Source of the DNA: Mycobacterium sp. OTB74
GTDB taxonomy: Bacteria; Actinomycetota; Actinomycetes; Mycobacteriales; Mycobacteriaceae
NCBI RefSeq assembly: GCF_029892685.1
Contig: NZ_JARXVD010000002.1
Coordinates: 434,001 to 498,000, forward strand
DNA: 64,000 bases
Direction of reading: 5' to 3'
Below are positions 48,387-56,278 of this stretch, one piece after another; the first letter of the stretch is position 1, and each line of letters opens with the position of its first letter. Under the pieces are notes generated by a model. The model worked only from the letters and a program-made list of their open reading frames with translations, did not search any database and was not told where the DNA came from. The position numbers were made by a program, and so were the translations under genes.

Positions 48387-49361
48387 TCAGCCGGGGTGCC
48401 CGGCCTGGTAGGCAGCGCGCAGCGTGTCCGCCGATGCCAGCAGGCCGTGCAGTTCGTCGTCGGCAACCGGAACCTCAAGCACGTCGCCGGCACCGTCGGC
48501 GGTCACCACAGTCGGAAGCGACAGACAGACATCGGTGAGTCCGTAGGCGCCCTTCTGCACCGTGGAAACCGGCAGTACCCGGTGCTGGTTTCCGCGGATC
48601 GCTTCGATGATCCGGGCGGTCGAGAGTCCGATCGCAAGGTTGGTGGCGCCTTTTCCCTCGATGATCTCGTAGGCGGCCCTGACCACGTTCGTGGTGATCT
48701 GTGTCCTGGCGGCTTCGTCGAAGATCAGCTCACCGTGTAGCCGGAAGTGCGACGCCGGCACGCCTCCGATGGACACGCTGGACCACAGCGCGATCTCCGA
48801 ATCGCCGTGCTCACCGACGATGAACCCATGCACATTGCTGACAGCCAGGTCGGCGTGTTCGGCGATGAGATAGCGAAACCTGCTGGAGTCCAACACAGTT
48901 CCCGATCCGAAGATGTGCCCCGGTGGGGCATCGACCGACGCCGCGGCGGCATAGGTGATCACATCAACCGGATTGGTGACGAACACAATGACCGCGTTCG
49001 GTGACAGTTCGAGCAGTTTGGGCGTGAGGTCTTCGGCCATGGACACGTTGCTGGTCAGCAGTTCCAGCCGAGTCTGACCGGGCTGCTGTTTGGCGCCCGC
49101 GGTGACGATGACGATCTGGGAATCAGCGGTGACGGCCAAGTCGTCGCCCCCGTATACCGGGCAATGCGGGACGAACTGGCTGCCGTGGTTCAGGTCGAGC
49201 ACCTCGGCGCGAACCTTCTTGGCGAAGATGTCGTAGAGCGCCAGCGAAGCTGCCGATCCGCGGATGAGACACGCGAAGGCGATTGCGGTACCGACGCTAC
49301 CAACGCCGACGATGGAGACCTTGCCATTGCGGTGTGCGGCCACCGGTCCATCATCGCGCAA
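48387..49361 (-). CDS. ldh: L-lactate dehydrogenase
   Basis: A 324-residue NAD-dependent LDH/MDH-family enzyme. NAD motif VSIVGVGSVGTAIAF; substrate loop VTAGAKQQPGQTRLEL, where Gln at the key position favours lactate over malate; SSRFRYLIA; catalytic His in VGEHGDSEIALWS. The start is TTG 49361, with AGGA about 9 bases upstream, or GTG 49343 (318 residues). It is convergent with the alcohol dehydrogenase; M. tuberculosis has no close counterpart at this point. Interconverts L-lactate and pyruvate. Confidence 0.85.
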   Translation of the reverse strand: MRDDGPVAAHRNGKVSIVGVGSVGTAIAFACLIRGSAASLALYDIFAKKVRAEVLDLNHGSQFVPHCPVYGGDDLAVTADSQIVIVTAGAKQQPGQTRLELLTSNVSMAEDLTPKLLELSPNAVIVFVTNPVDVITYAAAASVDAPPGHIFGSGTVLDSSRFRYLIAEHADLAVSNVHGFIVGEHGDSEIALWSSVSIGGVPASHFRLHGELIFDEAARTQITTNVVRAAYEIIEGKGATNLAIGLSTARIIEAIRGNQHRVLPVSTVQKGAYGLTDVCLSLPTVVTADGAGDVLEVPVADDELHGLLASADTLRAAYQAGHPG

Positions 49362-49386
49362 CGACCAACATCCTGCGGCTCAAATG

Positions 49387-49422
49387 GAAACTGCCCACTT
49401 CCAAGTGAAAGCGGGCAGTTTC
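49387..49422. terminator. Terminator downstream of SDR gene
   Basis: Inverted arms GAAACTGCCC (49387-49396) and GGGCAGTTTC (49413-49422) with an inner ACTT-CC-AAGT hairpin. On the minus strand it follows the SDR stop (49446) and ends in TTTC and ATTTG. It also separates the SDR gene from the ldh promoter. Confidence 0.75.
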
Positions 49423-49445
49423 GACGCCTGTTGGTGTGGCAGACG

Positions 49446-50222
49446 CTACTTCGGTGGCATCCGGATGCCGCCGTCCACGCGGACGACCTCAGCGTTCATG
49501 TACGAGTTGGTCAGCAGCTCGACGACCATGGAGGCCAGCTCGTCGGGCTTGCCCAGGCGGTGCGGGAACAGCACAGACTCGCCGAGCTTGGCCTTGAATG
49601 CCTCGGAGGCCTCGCCCTCGCCGTAGATCGGGGTGTCGATAAGTCCGGGTGCGACGGTGTTGACTCGAATACCCACTGCCGACAGGTCGCGGGCGACCGG
49701 CAGAGTCAGGCCGACGACGCCACCCTTGGACGACGAGTACGCAGCCTGGCCGATCTGCCCGTCGAACGCCGCGACGCTGGTCATGTTGACGATGGCGCCA
49801 CGCTCACCGGTCTCGGTGAACTCGTTCTTGCTCATCTGGGTGGCTGCGATGCGGATGCAGTCGAAGGTGCCGACCAGGTTGATGTCCAGCACCTTCTTGT
49901 ACAGGCCCAGGTCGTGCGCCGAGGAGAACTCGCCGTCCTTGCCGATGGTGCGCTGGGCCCAGCCGACGCCGGCCGAGTTCACCAGTGCGCGCAGCGGGCC
50001 CAGGTCCGCGGCTGTCTTGACTGCGTCGATGATCTGGTCGGTGTTGGTGACGTCGACCGTGACGAAGACGCCGCCGATCTCCTTGGCGAGAGCCTCACCC
50101 TTTTCAGCCTGCAGGTCGGCGACGACGACCCGGGCACCCTTGGCAGCCAACTGGCGGGCAGTGGCCGCGCCGATTCCTGATGCGCCACCGGTAACGATCG
50201 CGCTTGCTCCATTGATATCCAC
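49446..50222 (-). CDS. Short-chain dehydrogenase (3-hydroxyacyl-CoA dehydrogenase type II-like)
   Basis: A 258-residue SDR. Cofactor motif TGGASGIG (11-18), NSAG at 82-85, and the catalytic S149, Y162-x3-K166 (AAYSSSKGG) are present. The overall pattern with APGLIDTPIYGEG and HRLGKPDELASMVVEL resembles the HSD17B10-like 3-hydroxyacyl-CoA dehydrogenases that act in beta-oxidation. The GTG at 50222 gives the family's usual length; a longer frame from 50276 is less supported. It is not in an obvious operon, with 133 bp to the MarR gene upstream. Confidence 0.85.
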   Translation of the reverse strand: MDINGASAIVTGGASGIGAATARQLAAKGARVVVADLQAEKGEALAKEIGGVFVTVDVTNTDQIIDAVKTAADLGPLRALVNSAGVGWAQRTIGKDGEFSSAHDLGLYKKVLDINLVGTFDCIRIAATQMSKNEFTETGERGAIVNMTSVAAFDGQIGQAAYSSSKGGVVGLTLPVARDLSAVGIRVNTVAPGLIDTPIYGEGEASEAFKAKLGESVLFPHRLGKPDELASMVVELLTNSYMNAEVVRVDGGIRMPPK

Positions 50223-50355
50223 GGTGAACAGCGTAGGTGCCACCCAACCACCCGGTTGATGCAGGTCCGCGTGCACTACCGCAGCCGATCTGCCCCTTCG
50301 CCGCCGAGTTCGCCACGCTCCTGTCGGGCCAGGGCTCGTACGGTGCTCATGCCGC

Positions 50356-50799
50356 TCAGTCTGGCAGGGCCAGCCGACCGAGCACTGCGGCCAACCAGCC
50401 CGCTACCGCCCGCGTCTGGGTTGCGCTCATGTCGTCGAAGACCAGCGAGCGGACCAGCCCGGCGTGGCTCGGCGCGGCGGCCACGAGTGCGGCAGCACCG
50501 GCCTTGGTGAGGTCGACCTGGGCGCCCCGCCCATCAGCGGGACTGGCGCTGCGCTCCACCAGGTCCCGGCCCTGCATCCGGCGCAGCTGGTGCGATACCC
50601 GGCTCTGCTCCCACCCCAGCCGGGCGCCCAGCTCGTTGATCCGGCAGCCCCGACGCTCGCTGATGGCGACCAGCACGTCGTAGTCCGATAGTGACAGTCC
50701 GTGGTCACGCTGCAGCTGACGGTTGAGCGCAGCCTGCAAGCGGCCGGTCATGGCCAGGTAGTCGCGCCACAGGGCTTGTTGTTCGTCGGTCAACCACAT
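50356..50799 (-). CDS. MarR-family transcriptional regulator
   Basis: A 147-residue winged-helix regulator. The MarR core is seen in YDVLVAISERRGCRINELGARLGWEQSRVSHQLRRMQGRDLVERSASPADGRGAQV, with the wing DGRG and the C-terminal dimerisation helices. It is divergent from the pirin gene, and a palindromic site directly upstream (50803-50822) lies between them, so it likely represses itself and pirin. The ATG 50799 is immediately next to this site, which suggests a short leader. The inducing ligand is unknown. Confidence 0.88.
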   Translation of the reverse strand: MWLTDEQQALWRDYLAMTGRLQAALNRQLQRDHGLSLSDYDVLVAISERRGCRINELGARLGWEQSRVSHQLRRMQGRDLVERSASPADGRGAQVDLTKAGAAALVAAAPSHAGLVRSLVFDDMSATQTRAVAGWLAAVLGRLALPD

Positions 50800-50802
50800 G
50801 AA

Positions 50803-50822
50803 ATATATGACACATCATTTAT
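50803..50822. promoter_or_regulatory. MarR operator candidate
   Basis: Half-sites ATATATGA (50803-50810) and TCATTTAT (815-822) are inverted repeats with one mismatch, spaced by CACA. It is an AT-rich island in GC-rich DNA, typical of MarR sites, 3 bp from the MarR start and 68 bp before the pirin start. Confidence 0.7.
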
Positions 50823-50889
50823 GTTGTGCAGTCCAGCACCAGCCACCTCGACATCCGCATTAGGCTGGCCACAACGACAGGGGTACGAC

Positions 50890-51654
50890 ATGACCGGTAC
50901 TGAAACCGTCGACATCCGCCGCGCAGGCGACCGCGCCGCCACCAAGATTTCGTGGCTGGACTCCAAGCACTCGTTCTCATTCGGCAGCCATTACGACCCG
51001 GCCAACACCCACCACGGCCTGCTGCTGGTGAACAACGACGATATCGTCAAGGCGGGCACAGGCTTTGAAACGCACCCGCATCGCGACATGGAGATCGTCA
51101 CCTGGGTTCTGCGCGGTTCACTGGTGCATCAGGACTCAACCGGGAACTCCGGTGTCATCTATCCCGGCCTGGCCCAGCGAATGTCGGCCGGCCGCGGCAT
51201 CATGCACTCGGAGAAGAACGACTCGTGGCGGCTCACCGGATCGGAATCGCATAGTGAACCAGTGCATTTCGTACAGATGTGGGTGGTCCCCGACGAGTCG
51301 GGAATCACCCCCGGCTACCAGCAACTGGAGATCGACGACGAGCTGATGCGCGGGCGCCTGGTGACCATCGCGTCCGGAATGCCCGCCCACTCAGGAGATG
51401 CCGCCATCACCATCCGGCAACGCAACGCCGCCTTGCACGGTGCACGCCTGAATCCCGGTGAGCACGTCGAACTTCCGACGGCGCCGTATCTGCACCTGTT
51501 CGTGGCTCGCGGCGAGGTCTCCATGGAAGGCGCCGGCGCGCTAGACGAAGGCGACGCGGTCCGGATCACAGCGTCGGGCGGTCAGCGGGTCACCGCCACC
51601 ACCCCGGCCGAGATCCTGGTGTGGGAGATGCACTCCGGCCTGCTCGCTGCCTGA
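50890..51654 (+). CDS. Pirin-family protein, Rv0181c-like
   Basis: A 254-residue bicupin with the pirin signature: FSFGSHYDPANTHHGLLLVNNDD, then THPHRDMEIVTWVLRGSLVHQDSTGN, the metal-binding set of His and Glu residues, and SEKNDSWRLTGSESHSEPVHFVQMWVVP. Pirins are iron proteins, some with quercetinase activity and others with redox-sensing roles. Start ATG 50890 matches family starts; the AT-rich MarR site upstream suggests regulation. It precedes the terminator at 51675-51719. Confidence 0.88.
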   Translation: MTGTETVDIRRAGDRAATKISWLDSKHSFSFGSHYDPANTHHGLLLVNNDDIVKAGTGFETHPHRDMEIVTWVLRGSLVHQDSTGNSGVIYPGLAQRMSAGRGIMHSEKNDSWRLTGSESHSEPVHFVQMWVVPDESGITPGYQQLEIDDELMRGRLVTIASGMPAHSGDAAITIRQRNAALHGARLNPGEHVELPTAPYLHLFVARGEVSMEGAGALDEGDAVRITASGGQRVTATTPAEILVWEMHSGLLAA

Positions 51655-51674
51655 TCTCTCTCCTGGCCGAGAAT

Positions 51675-51719
51675 GACGAAATGGTCCCTACCGCCCACCG
51701 CGGCAGTGACCATTTCGTC
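51675..51719. terminator. Bidirectional terminator between pirin and the mce1 operon
   Basis: Perfect 12-bp arms GACGAAATGGTC (51675-51686) and GACCATTTCGTC (51708-51719). It separates the convergent stops of pirin (51654) and the last mce1 operon gene (51744). Confidence 0.85.
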
Positions 51720-51743
51720 GTTTCGATACTGCGCGCTGCAGGT

Positions 51744-52592
51744 CTATAGCCGCGGTGTCAGATCCAACTGGGTCAGCGCGGTCATGTGATCGATCAGCCA
51801 GTCCCCGCCTTGCCTGGTCAAGGTCAGCCGGTAGGACTGGTACCGCAGCGCCGGGATGTTCTTGCTCAGCGGACTGGTGGCCACCGAATTGGTATATACG
51901 ATGGCGACTGCATCGGAGGGCCCGATGGACTCGACCGCAGCACCCATCACCTTGGTTTTGTTGGTGATCTGCGCCTGCTTGTTGCCGGCCGCGATCCTGT
52001 CGATCTCCTCGCGGTACTCGGTGGCGAACTGCTTGGCCAGGTACTTCTGCGACCGATCCGGCAGCTTCTCCATGTCTTCCGGGGTGTAGGTCCACAGCGC
52101 GGTGACCGCGGCAGCCGCGGTCTGCGCCACCTCAAACTTGTTGTGCACCAAGGCCCGGTCAGCAAGGTACGGCTGCAGTGCCGCACCGGCGAAAGCCGTG
52201 GCGCCGACGACCAACGCCCCTGCAGCGATGCCCGCGATGATCAGCTTCCGCCCGACCGGACGATGCGGCACCATCGGGCGGTCGCCGTCCTCGGCCGCGC
52301 CGACCGCGTCGTCCTCGCCGGATTCGTTGCCCACAACGGCCGCGCCGTCCGACTCAGCTACCTCCGACGATTTTTCCTGCGCTTCAACGGCTTCCGTCTC
52401 ATCCACCGACGCGTCGCCAACCTCCTCGCCGGCTGATTCGTCATCGTCCTGCGAATCACCTTGCGAGTCTGCGGGTTTGACCAGCTGGTGACGCAGGACC
52501 TGATGCTTGTGCCGGGCCGCCTTGCCTTGCGGCGCCCCGGCCGGCGCACCCTCGGCGGTCAGATCACCTGGTTCATTCGGCTGATCTTCCAC
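51744..52592 (-). CDS. Mce-associated membrane protein, Rv0178-like (last gene of mce1 operon)
   Basis: A 282-residue protein: a long acidic cytosolic N-terminus (about 110 residues, many Asp, Glu and Ala), one transmembrane helix (KLIIAGIAAGALVVGATAFAGAAL) and an extracytoplasmic NTF2-like domain (VTALWTYTPEDMEKLPDRSQKYLAKQF and YQSYRLTLTRQGGDWLIDHM). M. tuberculosis Rv0178 is 244 residues; the extra acidic segment accounts for the difference. GTG 52592 is chosen since AGGAAGG lies upstream, and it overlaps the previous gene by 34 bp. Such proteins assist Mce importer assembly. Confidence 0.8.
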   Translation of the reverse strand: MEDQPNEPGDLTAEGAPAGAPQGKAARHKHQVLRHQLVKPADSQGDSQDDDESAGEEVGDASVDETEAVEAQEKSSEVAESDGAAVVGNESGEDDAVGAAEDGDRPMVPHRPVGRKLIIAGIAAGALVVGATAFAGAALQPYLADRALVHNKFEVAQTAAAAVTALWTYTPEDMEKLPDRSQKYLAKQFATEYREEIDRIAAGNKQAQITNKTKVMGAAVESIGPSDAVAIVYTNSVATSPLSKNIPALRYQSYRLTLTRQGGDWLIDHMTALTQLDLTPRL

Positions 52593-53122
52593 TGCCGTCC
52601 TTCCTGAGAAGCCGTTACCACCCAACGGGATCCACTCTCGACCGTCGACTTGCCGTTCGGGCTCGTCGTGGTCATCTTCATCGCGATCAGCACGTCGGCA
52701 CTGTCGTCGTCATTCCATCGCTGTACCCCGGCCGCCTCGACAGCCCCGCGTGCCGGTTGTGCCTGCGCCACCTGCAGGAGGATCTGGTCCTTCTTGTCCT
52801 TGAACTGCTTGGCAAAATCGCCGGTCGCCTGGGTCTGAATACGGTCGACGTAGTCATTGGCGTGGTACGGGTCGAGCGCGGTGAAGCCCGTCATGAACTC
52901 CTGCACGTACCCCAGCACCGATGCAGAGCGGGCCTGGCCGGCGGCCTCCCGCTCATGCTGGACCAGCAAGAACGTGCTGGCCGCGACCGCCGCGATCACC
53001 ACGAGCGCGGCGATGCCCGCGACGACGGGCAGGCCCCAGCTCCGTGGCGTGGGCGGCACGTCGGTGAAGTACTCCCCGGCGACGAAGCGTTCGGCCGAAT
53101 CGACCTTGCGACGCGGGCTCAT
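52559..53122 (-). CDS. Mce-associated membrane protein, Rv0177-like
   Basis: A 187-residue protein (M. tuberculosis Rv0177 has 184). One transmembrane helix at about 32-52 (LPVVAGIAALVVIAAVAASTFLLV) and an extracytoplasmic domain with TALDPYHANDYVDRIQTQATGDFAKQFKDKKDQILLQV and VIAMKMTTTSPNGKSTVESGSRWVVTA. ATG 53122 overlaps the previous gene's stop by 4 bp (ATGA). Belongs to the mce1 operon set of four accessory proteins. Confidence 0.85.
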   Translation of the reverse strand: MSPRRKVDSAERFVAGEYFTDVPPTPRSWGLPVVAGIAALVVIAAVAASTFLLVQHEREAAGQARSASVLGYVQEFMTGFTALDPYHANDYVDRIQTQATGDFAKQFKDKKDQILLQVAQAQPARGAVEAAGVQRWNDDDSADVLIAMKMTTTSPNGKSTVESGSRWVVTASQEGRQWKISRMNQVI

Positions 53123-54105
53123 CGACCGCCTCCCGGAGACGGTTTCAGCACGGCCAGGTTGGACAACTGCCACCGGCCGTCGTGCGACCTGACGAAATCC
53201 ACTCGCACCGTTGCGGTCATGAACTTCAACGAACTCGCATCGACACCGCGCTGTCCCCGCAGGGCAACCAGCATCGACGCCCGGTCCGGGACGGTAAGCG
53301 GTTCCAGTACTGCACTGCTGACCGCGAAATACTGATTGGTGGTCGGGTGCTTGGCGGCCGCCTGCTGCTGCTTGACCAACTGATCGCGGTAACTGTCGGC
53401 GACCAGGGTCAGCGCATGCTGGAAATCCTTCTGGTAACTGTCCAGGCCGTAGCTCAGGATCTGCTCGACGATCCTGGGCCCCTGCTCTGAAATCTGTTGG
53501 CGGGCTTCACCGATCGCCTGGTCCTGACGGAACTGTGTGCCATAGCTCAGCCCGACGGCAGCGACGCTGATCAGGGCCGCCGCCAGCAACACCGCTCCGG
53601 CCCGTCCTCGGGTGTCCCGGCGCGGAGCGTCTATGACGTGAACCTCGGTGCGCAGCAACATGTCTGCGAACGTGCGGTGCCGCGCATCCCACAACGGCCA
53701 CAGCCAGCCCAGGCACAGGGCGAAGGTATCCAGCAGATGAGCCAGATCGCGCAGAATCAGCCGCCCGATTCCCACTCCGGTTCCGTCCGGACCCGACAAC
53801 TGCACCCGGATCGCGAACAGCGAACGCCCCAGACTCCACCCGGTCAGCGCCGGCAGCAGCCATCGGTTCACCAGAGCCGCGGCGGCGATCACCGTCGCTG
53901 CCGACGCATAGGCCCACAGCAACCAGCTGTCCCGGGCGGCATAACCCAACAGCGCCATCACTGCAACGACAGCCACCCCGAGCAACACGTCCACCGAAAA
54001 CGCACCGGCACGAGCCGGCCAGGACGCCAAGTCGCTCGCGTCCCGTGCCGATTCTGCTGCTGAAACTTCGGGGTCGATGTTCGGCGCATCCAAACCGACC
54101 GTCAC
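53119..54105 (-). CDS. RDD-domain and Mce-associated membrane protein, Rv0176-like
   Basis: A 328-residue fusion: an RDD-type membrane domain (residues about 28-155, four helices, ending with RHRTFADMLLRTEVHV) followed by an extracytoplasmic Mce-associated domain (about 195-328). Corresponds to Rv0176 (322). GTG 54105 overlaps the previous stop by 4 bp (GTGA). The combination of a polytopic RDD domain and a periplasmic NTF2-like domain suggests a scaffold in the Mce1 complex, which is an inference. Confidence 0.85.
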   Translation of the reverse strand: MTVGLDAPNIDPEVSAAESARDASDLASWPARAGAFSVDVLLGVAVVAVMALLGYAARDSWLLWAYASAATVIAAAALVNRWLLPALTGWSLGRSLFAIRVQLSGPDGTGVGIGRLILRDLAHLLDTFALCLGWLWPLWDARHRTFADMLLRTEVHVIDAPRRDTRGRAGAVLLAAALISVAAVGLSYGTQFRQDQAIGEARQQISEQGPRIVEQILSYGLDSYQKDFQHALTLVADSYRDQLVKQQQAAAKHPTTNQYFAVSSAVLEPLTVPDRASMLVALRGQRGVDASSLKFMTATVRVDFVRSHDGRWQLSNLAVLKPSPGGGR

Positions 54106-54749
54106 GAGGTGACCTGGTCGAGCTTGGCCACCTTGTAGGTGCCGTCCACCGGCGCCATCTGCGCCCGCATCCGGTAACCCACTTCCTTGTCCTTCTGCGT
54201 GCTGTTGCTGATCTTCACCCGGAACGCCACCAACACGTCCATGGAGCCGTCATCGTTGTGCTTCTCGACGGCGGCACGCATCTCCGTCACCTGCACCTTG
54301 GCGTTGGCGGCCTGGTAGGCCTCCAGCATGATGCCGCTCATGAACGACGCCTGCGCGCCATAGCCCCCGGTGGAGCATTCGATGATCTTGGTCTGCGCGG
54401 CGACCATCGCGGCGGTGTCCGGCGCCTGCGTCGCGGTGACGCAGTCCTTGGCAGCCTTCACCGCGACCGCTTCGTTGGCCGCGATCGCCTGACTCTCCCG
54501 GTGCGATTTCAGCGCGAAATAGCCACCGAGGCCGGCTGCGGTGGCGAGCGCCAACAGCAGCAGGCACACGGACAGCGCGATGCCCCGGCCGATCCGGGTG
54601 GCGCGCGCGGCGCCGACGGATTCGTCCGATGCCTCGTCGGCTACGTCGATCGACTCTTCGGAAGGCGGTTCCGTCGTCACTACGTCCTGCGACGTGACGT
54701 CCTGATCATCGGTGGGGTTCAGCTGGCTGGTGCCAGCATCTCCTTCCAT
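54102..54749 (-). CDS. Mce-associated membrane protein, Rv0175-like
   Basis: A 215-residue protein. Charged N-terminus (TDDQDVTSQDVVTTEPPSEESIDV), one membrane helix (IALSVCLLLLALATAAGLGGYF) and an extracytoplasmic domain with two cysteines (KDCVTATQ and KIIECSTGG). ATG 54749 has AGGAG 8 bases upstream and overlaps the mce1F end by 31 bp. Homologue Rv0175 (213 residues) is the first of four Mce-associated genes at the end of the mce1 operon. Confidence 0.87.
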   Translation of the reverse strand: MEGDAGTSQLNPTDDQDVTSQDVVTTEPPSEESIDVADEASDESVGAARATRIGRGIALSVCLLLLALATAAGLGGYFALKSHRESQAIAANEAVAVKAAKDCVTATQAPDTAAMVAAQTKIIECSTGGYGAQASFMSGIMLEAYQAANAKVQVTEMRAAVEKHNDDGSMDVLVAFRVKISNSTQKDKEVGYRMRAQMAPVDGTYKVAKLDQVTS

Positions 54750-56275
54750 CCGTCGTCTCCTGGGTTGCTCTGGTTGTTGACGGAGTACTTGACACCGTTC
54801 GGTCCGTCCACCTGACCGCTTTGCGGGTTGTAGATGGCCCCGGGGCCTGTCGGCGTGTAGATACACGGGTTGGGCTGCTGCCCACTGCAGGCGACAGTAC
54901 CCTGCCCGGGTGTGCTCAGCGGGTCACTGGTGGGAGCCGAAGCGCGCTCGGGAGGTGGCAGCAGGTTCGCCGGTATCGGGTTCATGCCGTTGTTGATCGA
55001 CGGCGCCGGAATCACCTTGCCGGGGTCAACCGGCTGGTCACAGCGCGCGGCCGGAGCCGGGCAGTTCACGATCTGGTCGGGATCGCCGTACCACGGGTTG
55101 GTACCCAACGGCTCATACGGCTTGTTGTCCCGGCAGTCCGTCGGCGTGGCCGCACGCTTGCCCGGCACGTCGACACACGGAAGGTTGCGTGACCCACGGA
55201 CGGTGTTCTGCGCGTCCTTCGGAATTCGGCAGTACAGGCCGGACGCCAACGGAGCCGTCGAGGTGTCCGCCGGGGATCGCCACTCCGATGCCGGCAGGAA
55301 GCCGGTGAGGCACGGCGGCGGCGAGTTGAGGTCGAAAAGCGCCAGTTGGATCGGGATCTCGTTGGAGTAGACCGCGGTCAGGGAGTCGACGATCGGGCCC
55401 GCCATCGGCAGCACCACCAGCACCTGTTCCAGGCCCTTGTTGTACCGCTTCAACATGTCCAGCACGATCTCGACGTTCGCCAGCGATTGCGGCAGCGCGT
55501 CCTGTACCTGGCCGAAGACCGAGTTCAGCTGGTCGGCCGTGGGCGCGCCCTGTTGGATGGCGCCGCGCAACGCAGCGTCCTCCTGAGCGGCCTGTCCCGC
55601 CAGCACGTTCAGGTTCCGTGCCCACCGCTCGATGGCGCCGCCCGAATTGACCTGGCTGTCGAGGATCGGCCCCGAGTTATCGACAACGTCGTTGACCGAA
55701 CTCAGGTTGGCTTTGAAGTCACCCGCGATGGCCTGGGTGCCGTCCACCAAGTGCTGCAGCGACGGACCGAGTCCGCCGATGGCTTGCGAGGTGTAGTCGA
55801 GCAGCGCCCCGATCTTCTCCTTGGGCAGCGCCTGCAGTCCGTTGTTGGCGGAGTCCAGTGCGGGTCCGACCTCCTTGGGCACAGAGCCCTTGGTGATGGT
55901 CTGCCCAGCACTGAGGAACTGGTTGGGCTGGTCCGGCGACACCAGGTCTATGAACTGCTCACCGACCGCCGACACCGAGTGCACATTGGCCACCGCGTCA
56001 ATCGGAATCTTGTATCTGTCGAAGATGTCCATCTTGACCCGGGCGCCGGTTACGGTCGGCTCCACCGACAGCACCTTGCCGATCTTCGTGCCGCGGTAGG
56101 TGACGTTGGCGGTCTTGTACAGGCCGCCCGAGGCCGGCAGATCGGCATACAGCCGGTACATGCCCCAGCCGAGATAGGTCGGCATCTGCAGGTAGACCAC
56201 CGACAGGACGAGCAACCCAGCCACCGTCAGCAGCGCGAAGATCACCAGCTGCACTTTGAGAAAGCGCGTCAACAT
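54719..56275 (-). CDS. mce1F: Mce1F, MCE-family substrate-binding protein of the Mce1 lipid importer
   Basis: A 518-residue protein with an N-terminal membrane anchor (VQLVIFALLTVAGLLVLSVVYL), an MCE/MlaD domain (about 35-120, with GGLYKTANVTYRGTKIGKV and SVSAVGEQFIDL), a helical needle region (about 120-330) and a Pro-rich C-terminal part. Six such proteins (A-F) form the hexameric tunnel that carries fatty and mycolic acids to the YrbE permease. ATG 56275, 3 bp after the mce1E stop. The last Mce of the operon; Mtb counterpart Rv0174. Confidence 0.95.
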   Translation of the reverse strand: MLTRFLKVQLVIFALLTVAGLLVLSVVYLQMPTYLGWGMYRLYADLPASGGLYKTANVTYRGTKIGKVLSVEPTVTGARVKMDIFDRYKIPIDAVANVHSVSAVGEQFIDLVSPDQPNQFLSAGQTITKGSVPKEVGPALDSANNGLQALPKEKIGALLDYTSQAIGGLGPSLQHLVDGTQAIAGDFKANLSSVNDVVDNSGPILDSQVNSGGAIERWARNLNVLAGQAAQEDAALRGAIQQGAPTADQLNSVFGQVQDALPQSLANVEIVLDMLKRYNKGLEQVLVVLPMAGPIVDSLTAVYSNEIPIQLALFDLNSPPPCLTGFLPASEWRSPADTSTAPLASGLYCRIPKDAQNTVRGSRNLPCVDVPGKRAATPTDCRDNKPYEPLGTNPWYGDPDQIVNCPAPAARCDQPVDPGKVIPAPSINNGMNPIPANLLPPPERASAPTSDPLSTPGQGTVACSGQQPNPCIYTPTGPGAIYNPQSGQVDGPNGVKYSVNNQSNPGDDGWKEMLAPAS

Positions 56276-56278
56276 CGC

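Noticed and set aside
47291..48493. 400-codon minus-strand frame opposite the alcohol dehydrogenase
   Set aside because: Composition is rich in His, Arg, Asp and Val as expected of antisense translation; the plus strand gene has intact zinc motifs.
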